Assembly: GCA_021613335.1 (NCBI GenBank)
Contig: JAJTWR010000410.1
Coordinates: 559,186-623,185 of the forward strand
Direction of reading: 5' to 3'
DNA length: 64,000 nt
Source of the DNA: Whitmania pigra
Taxonomy: Eukaryota > Annelida > Clitellata > Hirudinida > Haemopidae
A model generated the notes under the pieces. That model worked only from the letters and a program-made list of their open reading frames with translations, was not told where the DNA came from and did not search any database. Positions 1 through 10,453 of the stretch are shown here, one piece after another. The position numbers and the translations under genes are program-made. Within the stretch, counting starts at the first letter, position 1; each line of letters opens with the position of its first letter.

Positions 1-2
1 GA

Positions 3-113
3 TCCTCATTTGTGCCACCAACAAGGATGTCCACCCCAAAAGCTGAACAAACAAGTAGCTCCAGGGATGCAAAGAGACCAACCATTACCATTAGACCACC
101 CAGCCAAAGATAG
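3..113 (+). CDS. Possible last coding exon of a gene starting off-window
   Basis: The plus strand is open for 36 codons from base 3 to a TAG at 111-113. The peptide is rich in Ser, Thr, Pro and Arg, and ends in a basic stretch (RPTITIRPPSQR). That composition suits the disordered C-terminal tail of a host protein. No domain is visible and the upstream part lies outside the window, so the identity is unknown. It could also be chance. Confidence 0.3.
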   Translation, partial: SSFVPPTRMSTPKAEQTSSSRDAKRPTITIRPPSQR

Positions 114-699
114 CTAACTGTTCATTTTTAGCACTTTTCTATCATATCCGTTTGATATTTATGACTCACAGTGATTTTTAGAATGATTTTTTAATATCAA
201 AATCAACTACCTTTTTGTAGAAGCATTAAATGTAATTACGTCTGTGAAAACCATCCAAGAACTTTCTTGGCATCGACAACATAGAGTTTGATTGATTTTA
301 ATTTATTTATTTGATTATAGTCCTTTGCATAACTGAGGATTGATTTTAAAGATTTATATTTATTTTCAACAAATTGAAGAGTCACGTGACCACGAGCATC
401 AATTTGTAATGTTCAGCAGTAAATGAGGTATTTGAGAGTGATTTAGAGAACAACGTGGAACAATGTCATCACTTAATTGAAAGATGGTTGTTAAACGACC
501 TATTAACCAGAGACAAATAAAGTTTTTCAACTAAAGAACCAAAATTACCTAAAACTACATTAGCAATGTAGATTACAATTTGGAAAAAAATAGATTAAAA
601 CAAAAAATATTTGTGTATGACTTAAGTAATTTCATTTAAAATAAAAATTCTGATGTTTCTGTTACGATAGCAAGCAATTTTGTGATCTTCGGTCTACTT
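114..699. other. AT-rich noncoding stretch
   Basis: No credible reading frame, RNA gene or repeat copy was recognised. If the frame ending at 113 is real, the first part would be its 3' untranslated region. Confidence 0.5.
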
Positions 700-1680
700 T
701 CTGTTCGACCGAAATGAAAAAATCACTCTTTTTCGTTCGTTTTCCAACTTTTTCATAACAACCTCGTGTCTTGCGCCATCGGTTCTTGGGCATTTCTGGA
801 TCATATGCCCCAGCGATTCTAAGGATTGACAACCCTCATCGCACCTTCTGGGAGCCTGCGTGTTCGCTCAAGCCAACTCCCTCGGTGAATGATCTCAGTC
901 CGTAGCCGTCTACAGTTTTGTACAGTCTTTCCGAAGCTGCCGCTTTCCAATCCTGTTTTGATTGTTTCGCCTCTGCTGTTCCAAACTTTCGAAATTCTCT
1001 CATAATCAGAGTGTTGTTTCTGAGAACATCAGTCATGAAATCATCCTTATGATTATCCTGTCTCGGAGAAAATTTCTGTCAATCTGTTCATTCGAAGACG
1101 AGGAACCCATTGCCTAAGTTGAAGAATTCCTAGATCTCCTGATTTAACGGGAGCATGATAAAATGGTTTCGGGACATCCTTTTGAAGATGCAGCCAATGC
1201 CTTGTTGCCCTTCTAATAGCGGTGTCTGCGGAGTTCAGAAAACCGATGAATACCTCGTCAAAGGTAAGTTTATGGACTAGACTTGGTAACAAGTGAACTT
1301 TTAAAATATAAAGGCGTTGGCAAGGTTTTATTGGTGCTCTTGAAATTGAATGGAGCAGTTTTTGAATCTCATCTCCGATCGACGCTGGCTGCTTCCGGAC
1401 TCCAATCTCTATCCCCAGATATTTGTACGTCTGTGAGACATCGATTGCTTTGATATCTTCAGATTGTAATTTGAGGTACGTTCTGGGGTTGACTATCCAG
1501 CGTTTCTCTCTGCAGTGGGTTTCAGTTCTGAGCGTAGCGCATTTGTTAGGATTGATCCTTAGACCTGCGATGCTCACTGAACTCTCTAATTGTTCCATCA
1601 GTCTTTTCATTCCGATGTCAGTCGTTGACATTAGGACCAGATCGTCGGCGAATGCTATGTAATTGCACTTAGTCGTCGAA
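700..1680 (-). pseudogene. R2-like non-LTR retrotransposon, reverse transcriptase C-terminal fragment
   Basis: Reading the minus strand from about 1,675, the peptide begins with the RT catalytic motif FADDLVLMSTT. It continues through the 'GLRINPNKCATLR' and 'YKYLGIEIG' blocks to an 'RLYILKVHLLPSLVHKL' segment typical of R2/NeSL-type LINEs. After a frame change near 1,040 the peptide CDEGCQSLESLGHMIQKC (about 780-845) gives the C-x3-C...H...C zinc knuckle that follows RT in these elements. The frame ends soon after. The piece is truncated at both ends: RT motifs before FADD and any endonuclease are absent. In this family the protein makes cDNA by target-primed reverse transcription. This copy is dead. 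Confidence 0.82.
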
Positions 1681-2788
1681 CCTCTGCCTCAATATAAATG
1701 TATTCAACTCACAAATTTTTTTTAAATATATGCTGTTTTGTCCCCGGGCTGTTATGACGGGGTGCCCTATCCTATAAAAACTTCGACTGTACAAGGCTCT
1801 ATTTGGCCTTCTTATGGCGATCGCATCCATCCTAGTTGGGGTAGTACAGGAAGAGACGGGAGAGGTCACTTTTTTTAGTATACAAGAAGCAGGTTTACCA
1901 TCGAGGTCATTTTCTCCATCATCATCATCAACGGCCAGCACCGCTGTTTAAGGCTGTAGAAACATTTTTGATTTCATCGAGAAGACGTTTGGGCTTTGCA
2001 AGTTGTCAAAACACAATACAAGATGACTCTTCAATACTTTTGTATACATGTTGGAACCCAACTAATTATCTGTATGATGATGATGATGAAAATGATGACG
2101 ACCACTTTGAATACTACCGGCAAAGAAGACAGTATTATCTTGGGAAATTATATGAAGGTTCTGTAATGCGACGAATTCTTCCGCTCGATATACAGTGCTG
2201 GTCGAGCAATTTAATGGAGGTTACCAGTCGACCACGTGACGTCCTCGAAGCAGAGCGACACCGCACTCTATACGTTACAAATCTGGACTTGGATGTCACA
2301 CGTGATGAGCTAAAACACTACTCCACCAGCGTTCCAGTCCTGAGATCTTATGTTCATGAACCGGGTATCAGTTCTTAGACCAGACCCGAAATAATTTCTG
2401 GCTACGGCCCTGATAATGACAATAATGAATGAAAATATTGCGATAGCTGTAGTATCTTATATAATAATTATTAATTAAAACTTTATGTAAATTGATACTA
2501 TAATTACCACTCTTAACACGAAATTTCGGATAGCGCAATAACAATTATCCGCCATATATTTTACGATTTCTTCCGAAGCGAGCTCTAAAAAAATTGACAT
2601 TAATTTATTTTAAATGTCTAGAAACAATTTTAATAAACGGGAGCAATGTTTTCAATAATAAGAACAACGATTGTAATTATCCTTTCCTGTTATTTGTCCT
2701 TTGACGCTTTGCAATTGGTAGCATAGAAATTAACTGTTATTGTCATCATTTATTAATATTTGATTACAAATTAGCTCAAAACTATAGT
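1681..2788. other. Uncertain region with an acidic plus-strand open frame (1,968-2,378)
   Basis: An open frame of 136 codons carries an Asp-rich patch (DDDDENDDDH, from a GAT microsatellite). Its C-terminal part, LYVTNLDLDVTRDEL, vaguely resembles the start of an RNA-recognition motif. No splice context, second RRM motif or family assignment could be found. The minus-strand frame at 1,669-1,941 is also unassigned. From 2,400 to 2,788 the sequence is AT-rich with nothing recognisable. Confidence 0.2.
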
Positions 2789-2985
2789 GCAGGTTAATTT
2801 AATAGGTTGCGTTCCTGCACCCTGCGCTGTAAACAACAATCACATAAAGGGCAGGATTTATTTAGGCAGAGGCGGTTGGTGGTGACCCAGAAACAACAGA
2901 CAAGGAAAAAAAGTCGTCTGGCTGGTTGATGGGGGCCTTATGCAGTGGCACACTTGTCCCACTCCTAAATCCGGGGCTGGTCGCA
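2789..2985 (+). repeat. Interspersed repeat, plus-oriented copy (family A)
   Basis: This roughly 200-bp segment matches the reverse complement of 38,155-38,335. Shared blocks include 'AATAGGTTGCG', 'GCAGGATTTATTTAGG', 'GGTTGGTG' and 'CTAAATCCGGGG', separated by small indels. It is therefore a dispersed repeat present twice here in opposite orientations. No coding frame was seen. It could be a MITE, a SINE-like element or a LINE end. Confidence 0.65.
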
Positions 2986-3272
2986 TACACTGTTGCGTAC
3001 GTAACTGCAACATAAAACTAACAAAGATTTATTAACAAACACGAGATAGAGTCCGGAGACAAGCGTCGAGAGCTCATCGAGACAAAAGCCGATGCGGCCA
3101 CGCGGAAACGAGGAATATGTCAAAACCAAGCGAAGTTGGAGACGAACGAGGCGAGCTGTTGAGAGTTGGTTGGTTGGTTATTTATTAACGTCCATTTCAT
3201 AACTAGATGATTAGGACGGGGACAACAACAGAGGAGAACAACAGGAAACAACGAACATCGAGGTGCAACCAG

Positions 3273-3274
3273 TC

Positions 3275-3317
<43 letters not shown>

Positions 3318-3318
3318 T
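3273..3318. repeat. A-run followed by TA microsatellite
   Basis: About 27 consecutive A are followed by about nine TA repeats, inside the 3' region of the minus-strand LINE. It may be a decayed tail or simple slippage. Confidence 0.9.
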
Positions 3319-3457
3319 GAATGAATAAATAAATAAATACATACATATATAATAAGTAACTAAATAAATACATACACACATGTATAATAAGTAAATAGTA
3401 TCAATCAATGTCACAACATAATTATGTACAGAGTTTATGTACAGTCAGAGGTCTTCA

Positions 3458-5640
3458 TCAAATCAGGTTTCTTCTCTTTTCTTGGACCCACCGGAAGATG
3501 AGATCTATGCTAGCGTGATTGCTAAGCATAGTTCTCAAGTCCAGTGTCTGTATCTTGAGCTTCGACCTGATGTTCCGCCTGAGGGGTTCCTGACTAGGGC
3601 ACTCCGTGAGGAAATGTCTAGTGGACTCCTCCACCCGAGGACAAGTTTGGCATTTGCCGCTGTTGAGCCTCTTCATTTGGAACAGGTAGCGGTTCAGATG
3701 ACATCTTCCAAGCCGGAGTCTGGAGATGAGGACCTCCTTCCTCCTGGAGGAGCATTGGAAGATGCTCTTTGTCGTTGCCTGTCTCTGGACTTCATGATGG
3801 TGAGTGCCAGTGAAGGAATCCCACCTTCTCTGCCAGTCCTCTTCGGTCTTCCTGGCGACGAATCTTTTGGCGTCATTGATAGATGCTGGGATTTGGCGAT
3901 CTATCTGGCCTCGAGTTGTCGCAAGCTTCGCCAGAGTGTCGGCCCTCTCGTTACCTGGAATGCCCACGTGGGCTGGTACCCAGACGAGAGTGACTTGCTG
4001 GTCTTGTTCCATGAAATCTGAAATCAAAGATAAAATTCTGTGAATTTCAGGATCGTGGTAGGCATTGTTTCGATTTCTTAGGCACTGGATGGCACTAAGA
4101 GAATCGCTTAAAATTACAATGTTCTTGTCCTCCCCCTGGTAGGAGGTTTTTAGCAGCATCAGGCAGTCCTCGATGGCTGCTAATTCCGTTGCAGAGATGC
4201 TGCTGTCGGGCGAAGCTCTGATACTGAGCTCCACTCCTTTCTTGGGGATGAAGATTCCTATCCCTGCCTTGTCCTTCATCTTGGATGCGTCCGTGTAGCA
4301 GAGCAGGCTGGAATCACTGATTTCTTCGATCTTCTCCCTAGCGACCAGCATCCTCAGGGGATCGTCGGCCGCTATTGCCAGGGTGGAGGTGTCGAAGTTG
4401 GGGTTCTTCAGTGTCCATGGTGCTCTGAGAACTTCGGCATCCAGTTCTCTTGTGATGTCCTTTTGAATGTAGTCAGGCAGGAGACCTGATACCGTTTCAA
4501 AAGGGCATGGACGATTGCTCTTCTTCATCTTCCAGTGAAGTTTGCCCTTGATGCTGGAATTCCTGAAATTAGGAGCAAAATAACATTCCCTGATGGGGTT
4601 ATTAGGAGTGGCCAGTGACCGGATAGCATGATTAGCAGTGATCTTCTTTCGACGAAGGTCTAATGGAAGTTCACCGCATTCAACTTGTAACGACAGATTT
4701 CCACTCCCAGGCATGCTGCCACAGCAGATCTTGAGAGCCTGGAATTGGATGCTGTCATGTACCTTCTTGTTCTGCGTGTAGCTGAGGTCAAAGGCTTCAC
4801 TCCCGTAATCCATCACAGATCTAATGGTGGCTCTGTACAGGTGGATCAAGCGGGACTTGCTGGCTCCCCAGGATTTTCCTGCGACAGCTCTCATCACGTT
4901 GAGGCGCTTCCGGCATCTGTTATTAACAGCGGCCGTTTGGGCGTTCCAGCTCAACTTGTCGTCCAGGATGACTCCTAGAAACATTGCGGATTGGGTCATT
5001 GGGAGTTCCTCCCCAGCTATGCGCAGTGTCGTCCGGGAGGAGACCAGCCTTGACTTGTTCCTGTTGAATAGAACCGAACATGATTTATTAACAGAGATTT
5101 TAAAACCATGACTGGAAAGAAACTTCTCTGTTTGGTTAAGGTGCTGTTGCATCCTGTTCCTCAAGGTGGAAAGATCGCTACCAGTCGTCCAGAGGGCTAT
5201 GTCGTCGGCGTACATAGACACCTTGATCTTGTTCACTGGCTGGGGCAGACAGTCGAGCATCACAATGAACAGCAGCGGGCTAAGGACACTGCCTTGGGGT
5301 GTGCCATTGTCAAGGGTGAGAGGGTTGGAGAAAGTCGCTCCGACTCTGACTTCCATGGTTCGATCTTGTAAGAAGTCGTTTATCCAGTGAAGCATCCTCC
5401 CTTTGATGCCTAGTTTGGATAGCCTTGCGACTATTCCTTCTCTCCACACCATATCAAAGGCTTTCTCCAAGTCCAGAAAAACTCCAAGGGTCATCTGCCT
5501 CTTTGTGGAAGAGGCAGCTATGTCTTGCGTTATTCGGACCAGTTGGTCTGAGCATCCTCTTCCTTTTCTGAAACCGGCTTGGTTTCGGCTGATGAGATCG
5601 AAACTCTCTAGGTGAGAGTCTCCTGCTGTTGTTTAAATAG
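3458..5640 (-). CDS. LINE ORF2 fragment: reverse transcriptase plus RNase H
   Basis: This is a long uninterrupted frame. The first ATG is at 5,494, but the homologous peptide starts upstream (NQAGFRKGRGCSDQL, about 5,540-5,590), so the ATG is only internal. RT motifs in order: FLDLEKAFD (first catalytic Asp), NGTPQGSVLSPLLF, SMYADDIALW (catalytic YADD), GFKISVNKS and FLGVILDD. An RNase H domain follows, with TDAS, ATELAAIE, LSDSLSAI and HVGIPGNERAD supplying the acidic catalytic residues. A CxxC...H...C knuckle (CQTCPRVEESTRHFLTEC) precedes the stop. The order RT-RNase H-knuckle is typical of the I/ingi-type LINE group. The absence of stops over some 700 codons suggests recent activity. The AP endonuclease and ORF1 are missing. 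Confidence 0.9.
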
Positions 5641-5654
5641 ACTTTCGTTAGGAC

Positions 5655-7048
5655 TTCAAACAAAGGAGTCCACTGCTATGCGCTGAGTCACTGTTGCTGT
5701 CCTGCACGTTTGTGGCCTGGCGGAGTTGTGGGCCGAAGTTCTGTGTCCGACGTTCCTAGTGTTGTGCGCCTGGAGTTTGTGTGTGATGATGCAAGTAGGA
5801 CGAAGTTCAGTGTCCAACAAAGTAAAATAAGATAAGAATAGAATAAAAGTGAGTGAACAGAATGGTTTAACATAAAATAATAGAGACAGGGACAAAAAGC
5901 AAACTATAGATTAAAGAATTATTAATATGAGGTCACAAATAGATGGGTTTTCAGTCCGAATTTGAAGGCTTCTGACGATTGAGCCAGACGAACGTTCGGA
6001 GGAAGCAGGTTCCAGATCACGGGAGCGGCGACATAGAAGGCCCGATCACCCTGACTGACACTGCGAGACCGTGGAACGACCAGGGTCCTAGTCTCGGATG
6101 AGCGGAGTGATGCCCTGCCAGGGACAGCTGTGGTACTGATCAGTAGTTCAGTCAATTACCGAGGGGCTTGACCTGTGGCGGCCTTGTAGACTAGGAGGGC
6201 AGTCTTGTACAGCACCCGCTCCGGGATCTTCAGCCAGTGAAGATTAGCAAGTACCGGGGAGATATGGTCCGATAGCCTCCCTCCTTGTATGAGCCTGGCA
6301 GCCGTGTTCATGACGGTCTGGAAGGTGCTAATGACTTGGTGGTTGACGTTAACCAGCAGAGAATTGCAGTAGTCAAGCCGCGATAGAATAAATTAAATAG
6401 CGAGAGACCAGAAAGCCTCAGGTGGTAGGAATGGCTTCGCCTCCTTGAGGATGCGAAGCTTGGCATAGCAAGCAGCAGCAACCCGATTTACATGGGACTT
6501 CATGGAAAGGGAAGAGTCCAAGTAGACCCCCAGATTCCTGACTGTCCGTGAAGGGGTGATGGAAGAACCCGCCAGCTGGAGGTCACTGATATGACCAAGT
6601 CGAGCCGGGGTGCCGAACCAGATTGCTTCAGTTTTGTCAGCATTGAGTAGTAGCCTATTGGAGGCTGTCCAGGAAATAATATCGTGAAGGCAGTCTGACA
6701 AACGACCAACAAGGGTAGGGGTATCTTCAAGTGATGCGGTCGATAGGCAGACTGTGTGCTGGGAAAGAGATCATTGCTGTTGAGGTAGAACAGGAGGCGT
6801 CTAAGTACGAGTCGTTCGAGAAGCTTTGAAATGGAGCAGTTGAGGAGCAAAAGATAATATTTCCTGAATCTGTAAAATGAAGGAAAACAAATGTATCTAA
6901 AACGTGAATAGCACGAGGGATTATTCCCATCTACCCCAGTTAGAAATGTTTCGGCCTGTTCTCGAATACTAGGGTCCAAAGTAGCCCTCAAAGCTTCAAT
7001 AATTTTGTTTTGATCCATACCTCCTTGGTAAAACCGTCCGAGCTGCAC
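5655..7048 (-). pseudogene. CR1/L2-like LINE with internal deletion of the RT core
   Basis: Minus-strand peptides appear in family order. About 6,790-6,840 gives SKLLERLVLRRLLFYLNSND and then QSAYRPHH (RT fingers). About 6,400-6,700 gives LSDCLHDIISWTASNRLLLNADKTE with NLGVYLDSSLSMKSHV (thumb). About 5,930-6,155 gives the C-terminal block VPRSRS...FYVAAPVIWNLLPP...FKFGLKTHLF. Between QSAYRPHH and the thumb, near 6,735, the sequence jumps directly, so the palm with the catalytic Asp motifs is deleted. Frameshifts near 6,160-6,400 break the rest. The 3' flank to 5,655 would be its 3' untranslated end. It cannot encode an active enzyme. Confidence 0.85.
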
Positions 7049-7688
7049 ACAGCCTTAATGAGATGAAAAATAAGAGAGATAGCTCCACCCCATAAACAAA
7101 ATTAGCTCCACCTAAAGTGATTAAAATCGATTAAAAGTAAGTGTTTCTCAATATATATTGATAATATAGTATTTTAAAAATAATTTTAAAATATTTAAAA
7201 AATAATATTAATAACGCCAATAAATAAATAAATTTTAAATGTCACAAATGTTTGCAAATCTACATTAAATGTTTTGAGGTTTATCGATATGTCTCAAGAT
7301 GTCTCTATAAATGCTGGGAATACTGTTGGAATTATTCAATGTAAACTACAAATCCGCTTTATTATTCATTACTTTTGGAAATGATGCTCCAAAAATTACA
7401 TTTAGCTTTATTTCATATAAGTGACTCGGTAATAGTAATGTATAGTAATGAATCATTCAGTAGTGTAGTGTAACTGTATATACAAAGACAATCAGAATAA
7501 ATGTTGAACAGATGAATTTTTGACTCGAGTTGAGAAGAAATAATATCGCGTTAAGTTCATGAGACGTAAACAAAAATGGCGCTCGGAGCTCGCGTCTCTA
7601 ATTATGCAAGCGGGACAAAGTTCCTGTGTCCAACAGTAGTTAGAAGTTAGACCACTGTTAAGAACTAAAAGGAAGTTCTCAGCACAGG
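7049..7688. other. AT-rich noncoding stretch
   Basis: Nothing recognised beyond low-complexity AT sequence and, near 7,600-7,690, sequence that leads into the following LINE fragment. Confidence 0.5.
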
Positions 7689-8882
7689 ATGAAATCGATA
7701 AGTCAGTTGCGGAACTGTCGTTCGAAGAAATGCGAGGTCCTATTCAGTCGGGTCGTCAGGCTGTTGGGTGGAACCACTTCGCAAAATGGTCTGAGTCTTG
7801 CCCTGCGGTTAGGGCAAGGCTTATTATTCAGGAGAGGAGGAGAGATTTGGAAAAAGATCGAGTCATTAGTGCTCTCAAGTTGCGCATATGCCCTCGACAA
7901 TGGTCGGTACACGTGGCGACACAATAAGGTCCTAAAGGAAGTGGTAGAAGCTACCAAAACGGCGGTAGCTAAAGCAAATTCTCGCAAGATTGCATTGCAG
8001 CGGAAGGTATACTTCTTGCGAGAGGGGTTTTCACTACCCTGTAAGAAAAATAGACTCCCTCCGAGGAGAGACATTCTTGCAGAAGCTAATGATTGGACTG
8101 TCGCAGCCGACCTGGAAGGTTTGAAACAATATCCCCAGCTGCTTAGGGATAGCGTCAGGAGGCCGGATGTTGTTCTCGCTTCGTCGTGTTCAGGCGCTCT
8201 CATTTTGATAGAGTTGACTGTCCCGTGGGAAGATGCGATCGAAGCAAGTAATGTGCTGAATGAAGAGAAATACTCTGAGCTGGCGAAAGATCTAGAGGTG
8301 AGCGGGTTTCGGGTAACGCTAATGCCCATTGAAGTTGGGGCGAGAGGTTGGTTTGGTTGGTAAGTCAGCCTACTCGTTCCTCACTCAAATATGTTTATCG
8401 AGCCGGGAAAGAACTAGGGCTATGATAAAAATGTCGGAGTCTGCAGAGGCAGCATCGTGTTGGATTTGGGGGATGAGAGGTCGTTGCTAAGAATAGAGAT
8501 CGCGGTTTGGTTGTTGAGTTGATGACGCGCGCATTCGCAAATGACGTAAAAACGCGATTGAGCGTTTGAGGCAATATATGCGCGCATCCGGTGAGCGTAT
8601 ATTTCTAAGCGACGGCGGCCGCTTCAAAGAAATTATAACGCTCAGTTTGCATTATATGAGATCGATGCGCAAAGGTCGTCGTAAATTTCATCGATCATCA
8701 TATAACTTGCGGTGGGTTACGATGGAGTTGGATAGGTAGGGTTTTCAGCGACAGGGACACCCGCCTGATCAACGGGTGTGTGGCCCACCCCTCGAGAACG
8801 TCAGGAGTTTGGGCCGAAACGTTTGATGACTCCTCTGATGATTTCCTGTCGGTTAGCTCCGCGGTAGGAGTTTCTAAGTTCT
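7640..8882 (+). mobile_element. RLE-type LINE 3' portion, copy 1
   Basis: The segment shares coding and 3' sequence with 22,550-23,603. Both end in the same block ('GAACGTCAGGAGTTTG' ... 'GTTTCTAAGTT'), which I take as the element's 3' terminus. Between the coding stop (8,363) and the end lies a CpG-rich stretch. Part of that stretch ('AAAGAAATTATAACGCTCAG') recurs in CpG-decayed form near 26,920 in copy 3. Confidence 0.78.
7689..8363 (+). CDS. C-terminal restriction-enzyme-like domain of a LINE protein (copy 1)
   Basis: This 224-codon frame ends with the signature ALDNGRYTWRHNKVLKEVV, then RRPDVV and, after a 14-residue spacer, IELTVPWED, then KYSELAKDLE and MPIEVGARGW. PD-x(12-14)-E matches the catalytic spacing of the endonuclease found downstream of RT in R2-like LINEs. 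The ELTVPWE block is one I recall from the C-terminus of LINE-derived proteins in corals, bivalves and fish. Copy 2 shows that copy 1 has lost about 200 bp holding the preceding zinc-knuckle region, near 7,868, with a frame change upstream. The enzyme would nick target DNA during retrotransposition. As a 5'-truncated piece it is not autonomous. Confidence 0.78.
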   Translation: MKSISQLRNCRSKKCEVLFSRVVRLLGGTTSQNGLSLALRLGQGLLFRRGGEIWKKIESLVLSSCAYALDNGRYTWRHNKVLKEVVEATKTAVAKANSRKIALQRKVYFLREGFSLPCKKNRLPPRRDILAEANDWTVAADLEGLKQYPQLLRDSVRRPDVVLASSCSGALILIELTVPWEDAIEASNVLNEEKYSELAKDLEVSGFRVTLMPIEVGARGWFGW

Positions 8883-9179
8883 AGTAATGAATAATTCAGT
8901 AGTTCATTCGGCACTTTGCATACACATTGCTACAGCCCGGCAATCACTGGATTCTCTCATCACTCCAGTTGTCAGCTTTCTCAACTCGCTTCGGCCCCTC
9001 AATTGCTCAGTCATTTCTCAATTAAAACACCTTCTGTTGTGTGTCCGTAATTTACACAATTATTGACGATCCAACAATTTCATCTCGAAGCCACTTCACC
9101 GGTCGAAAGAACTTTTGAGTGCCCCACAACACAGTTAAAGAACAATTAACGAAACTATTTCTACAATTATTTTATTTGA
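8883..9179. other. Noncoding stretch
   Basis: No reading frame or known repeat was recognised. Confidence 0.45.
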
Positions 9180-9420
9180 TAAATAAAAACAACACCCTGT
9201 GAGAAGAGTTTTAATATTGGAATGAAATTCGTAATAACAATAACATTGCCACGTACATATCGTCAGAAAGACTTTGTGTTTTCGTTGTCCCTTGAAGTCC
9301 TAAACAGATAAGTTTTCAGGTGATGCTTGAAGAGCTCCAGAGATGAGTGGGCTCTTACGAGGGGAGGCATAAAAGAAGCCTCTGTTGACTATTGATGACC
9401 TATTGATTGGTCGAAGATGA
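9180..9420 (-). pseudogene. CR1/L2-like LINE C-terminal relic
   Basis: On the minus strand near 9,285-9,345 the peptide SLELFKHHLKTYLFRT matches the last block of CR1/L2-type RT proteins (compare FKFGLKTHLF at about 5,930 and FKANLKKHFFS at about 33,990). Only the 3' end survives. Upstream sequence to about 9,560 may belong to it but is too decayed to assign. Confidence 0.55.
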
Positions 9421-10453
9421 ATGGTGGATGATCATGTGTTTGGAGGCGACCTACAAAGTGATGGAGATAAAGTGGGCTGGATCTCACTAGAGTGTGATAT
9501 GTCATGAGGGCGATTTTGAATGTGATACGATGTGAATCGGCAACCAGTGCAATTGTTTCAAGCAGTTCGTACTATTGAGGGTGGGGTTGAGAAAAACAAG
9601 CTTGTTAAACATTACACCTAGGGTTGCAGAAGAAGGAAAAAGGGTTACAGCGACGTTTATGGAAAGAGGACGCGACAGAGTTTTGAGAAGAGCGGGTTTG
9701 TCAATGAATTTCGGATATCTGCGGATTCAGTTTAAGAAAGTTAACGAGATCTTAGATATGTTTTGAATCTAATTTCTTCCTTCAGGACAGACTGTGCCGG
9801 ACATTTCATCTTCCTGAGGGCACACCTGATGATGTTTTTTTTTAAAGAGAAACAGGTGTTGATTCAGGGCATATTTTCCAACTCAGAATCTAGAAATTAG
9901 AACTTCCTTCCTTCTTGAGGCACATTGGAATTTGTTCTTTGTCGACACAAGCTTCTGTATGTTCTTGTTATGATGCAGTCATAGGTTTATCACATGCCAC
10001 AGTGAACCACTCGGTTTGTCGCTCCAAACGTGGTTGAGAAACCTTTACGCTTTTAAGAAGGCACTAAAACACTTTATTATTAACTCTAAATAATCATGTA
10101 CATTACTTGATATTACTTAGTATTTCTTACATTATTGGGACATTGAAACGCAACATTACTCGTCAATGGCAATAGGACGTCTGTTAGCGGGAGTTTTTTC
10201 CCTTATGTCGTTCCTTTTTTTCCTTTCGGTTCCAACTTGTATTGGTTTTGTGTTTCAATAATAAAAGAAGGAAAAAAAGAGAACTTGTGAAGGTGAGCTA
10301 AAGACACAAAGACACACTGATAAGAAATTAGAGAACATTGGTCGCATATAATTTCATCATAAACCATTAGAATTGCAAGCTGCTACTACTAAGTACTGAT
10401 GAAAATGTTTTTCCCAATCACTTTCTAACAGATAATCGTGCTATAAAATAATA
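9421..10453. other. Noncoding stretch
   Basis: AT-rich with short open frames only (for example 9,575-9,766), none recognisable. Confidence 0.45.

Larger units (their letters stand above)
3175..5640 (-). mobile_element. I-type LINE, 5'-truncated copy with 3' end
   Basis: The element lies on the minus strand. Its 5' end is cut at about 5,640, inside RT, beside a CR1-like LINE. Its 3' side runs past the coding stop at 3,458 to a terminal motif (minus strand 'CCTAATCATCTAGTTATG', about 3,200-3,215) and ends in a short ACCA-type repeat near 3,175. The same 3' motif recurs on the same strand at about 29,010 and 42,345, which marks it as the family's 3' end. A 27-bp A run and a TA run (3,273-3,318) lie inside the 3' part. 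Confidence 0.85.

Noticed and set aside
1968..2378. RNA-recognition-motif protein
   Set aside because: Only a short LYVTNLDLDV-like stretch; no second RNP motif, no exon context, and an Asp run from a microsatellite.
3437..5371. Several plus-strand frames opposite the LINE ORF (for example 3,437-4,021)
   Set aside because: Antisense shadows of the minus-strand RT/RNase H frame.
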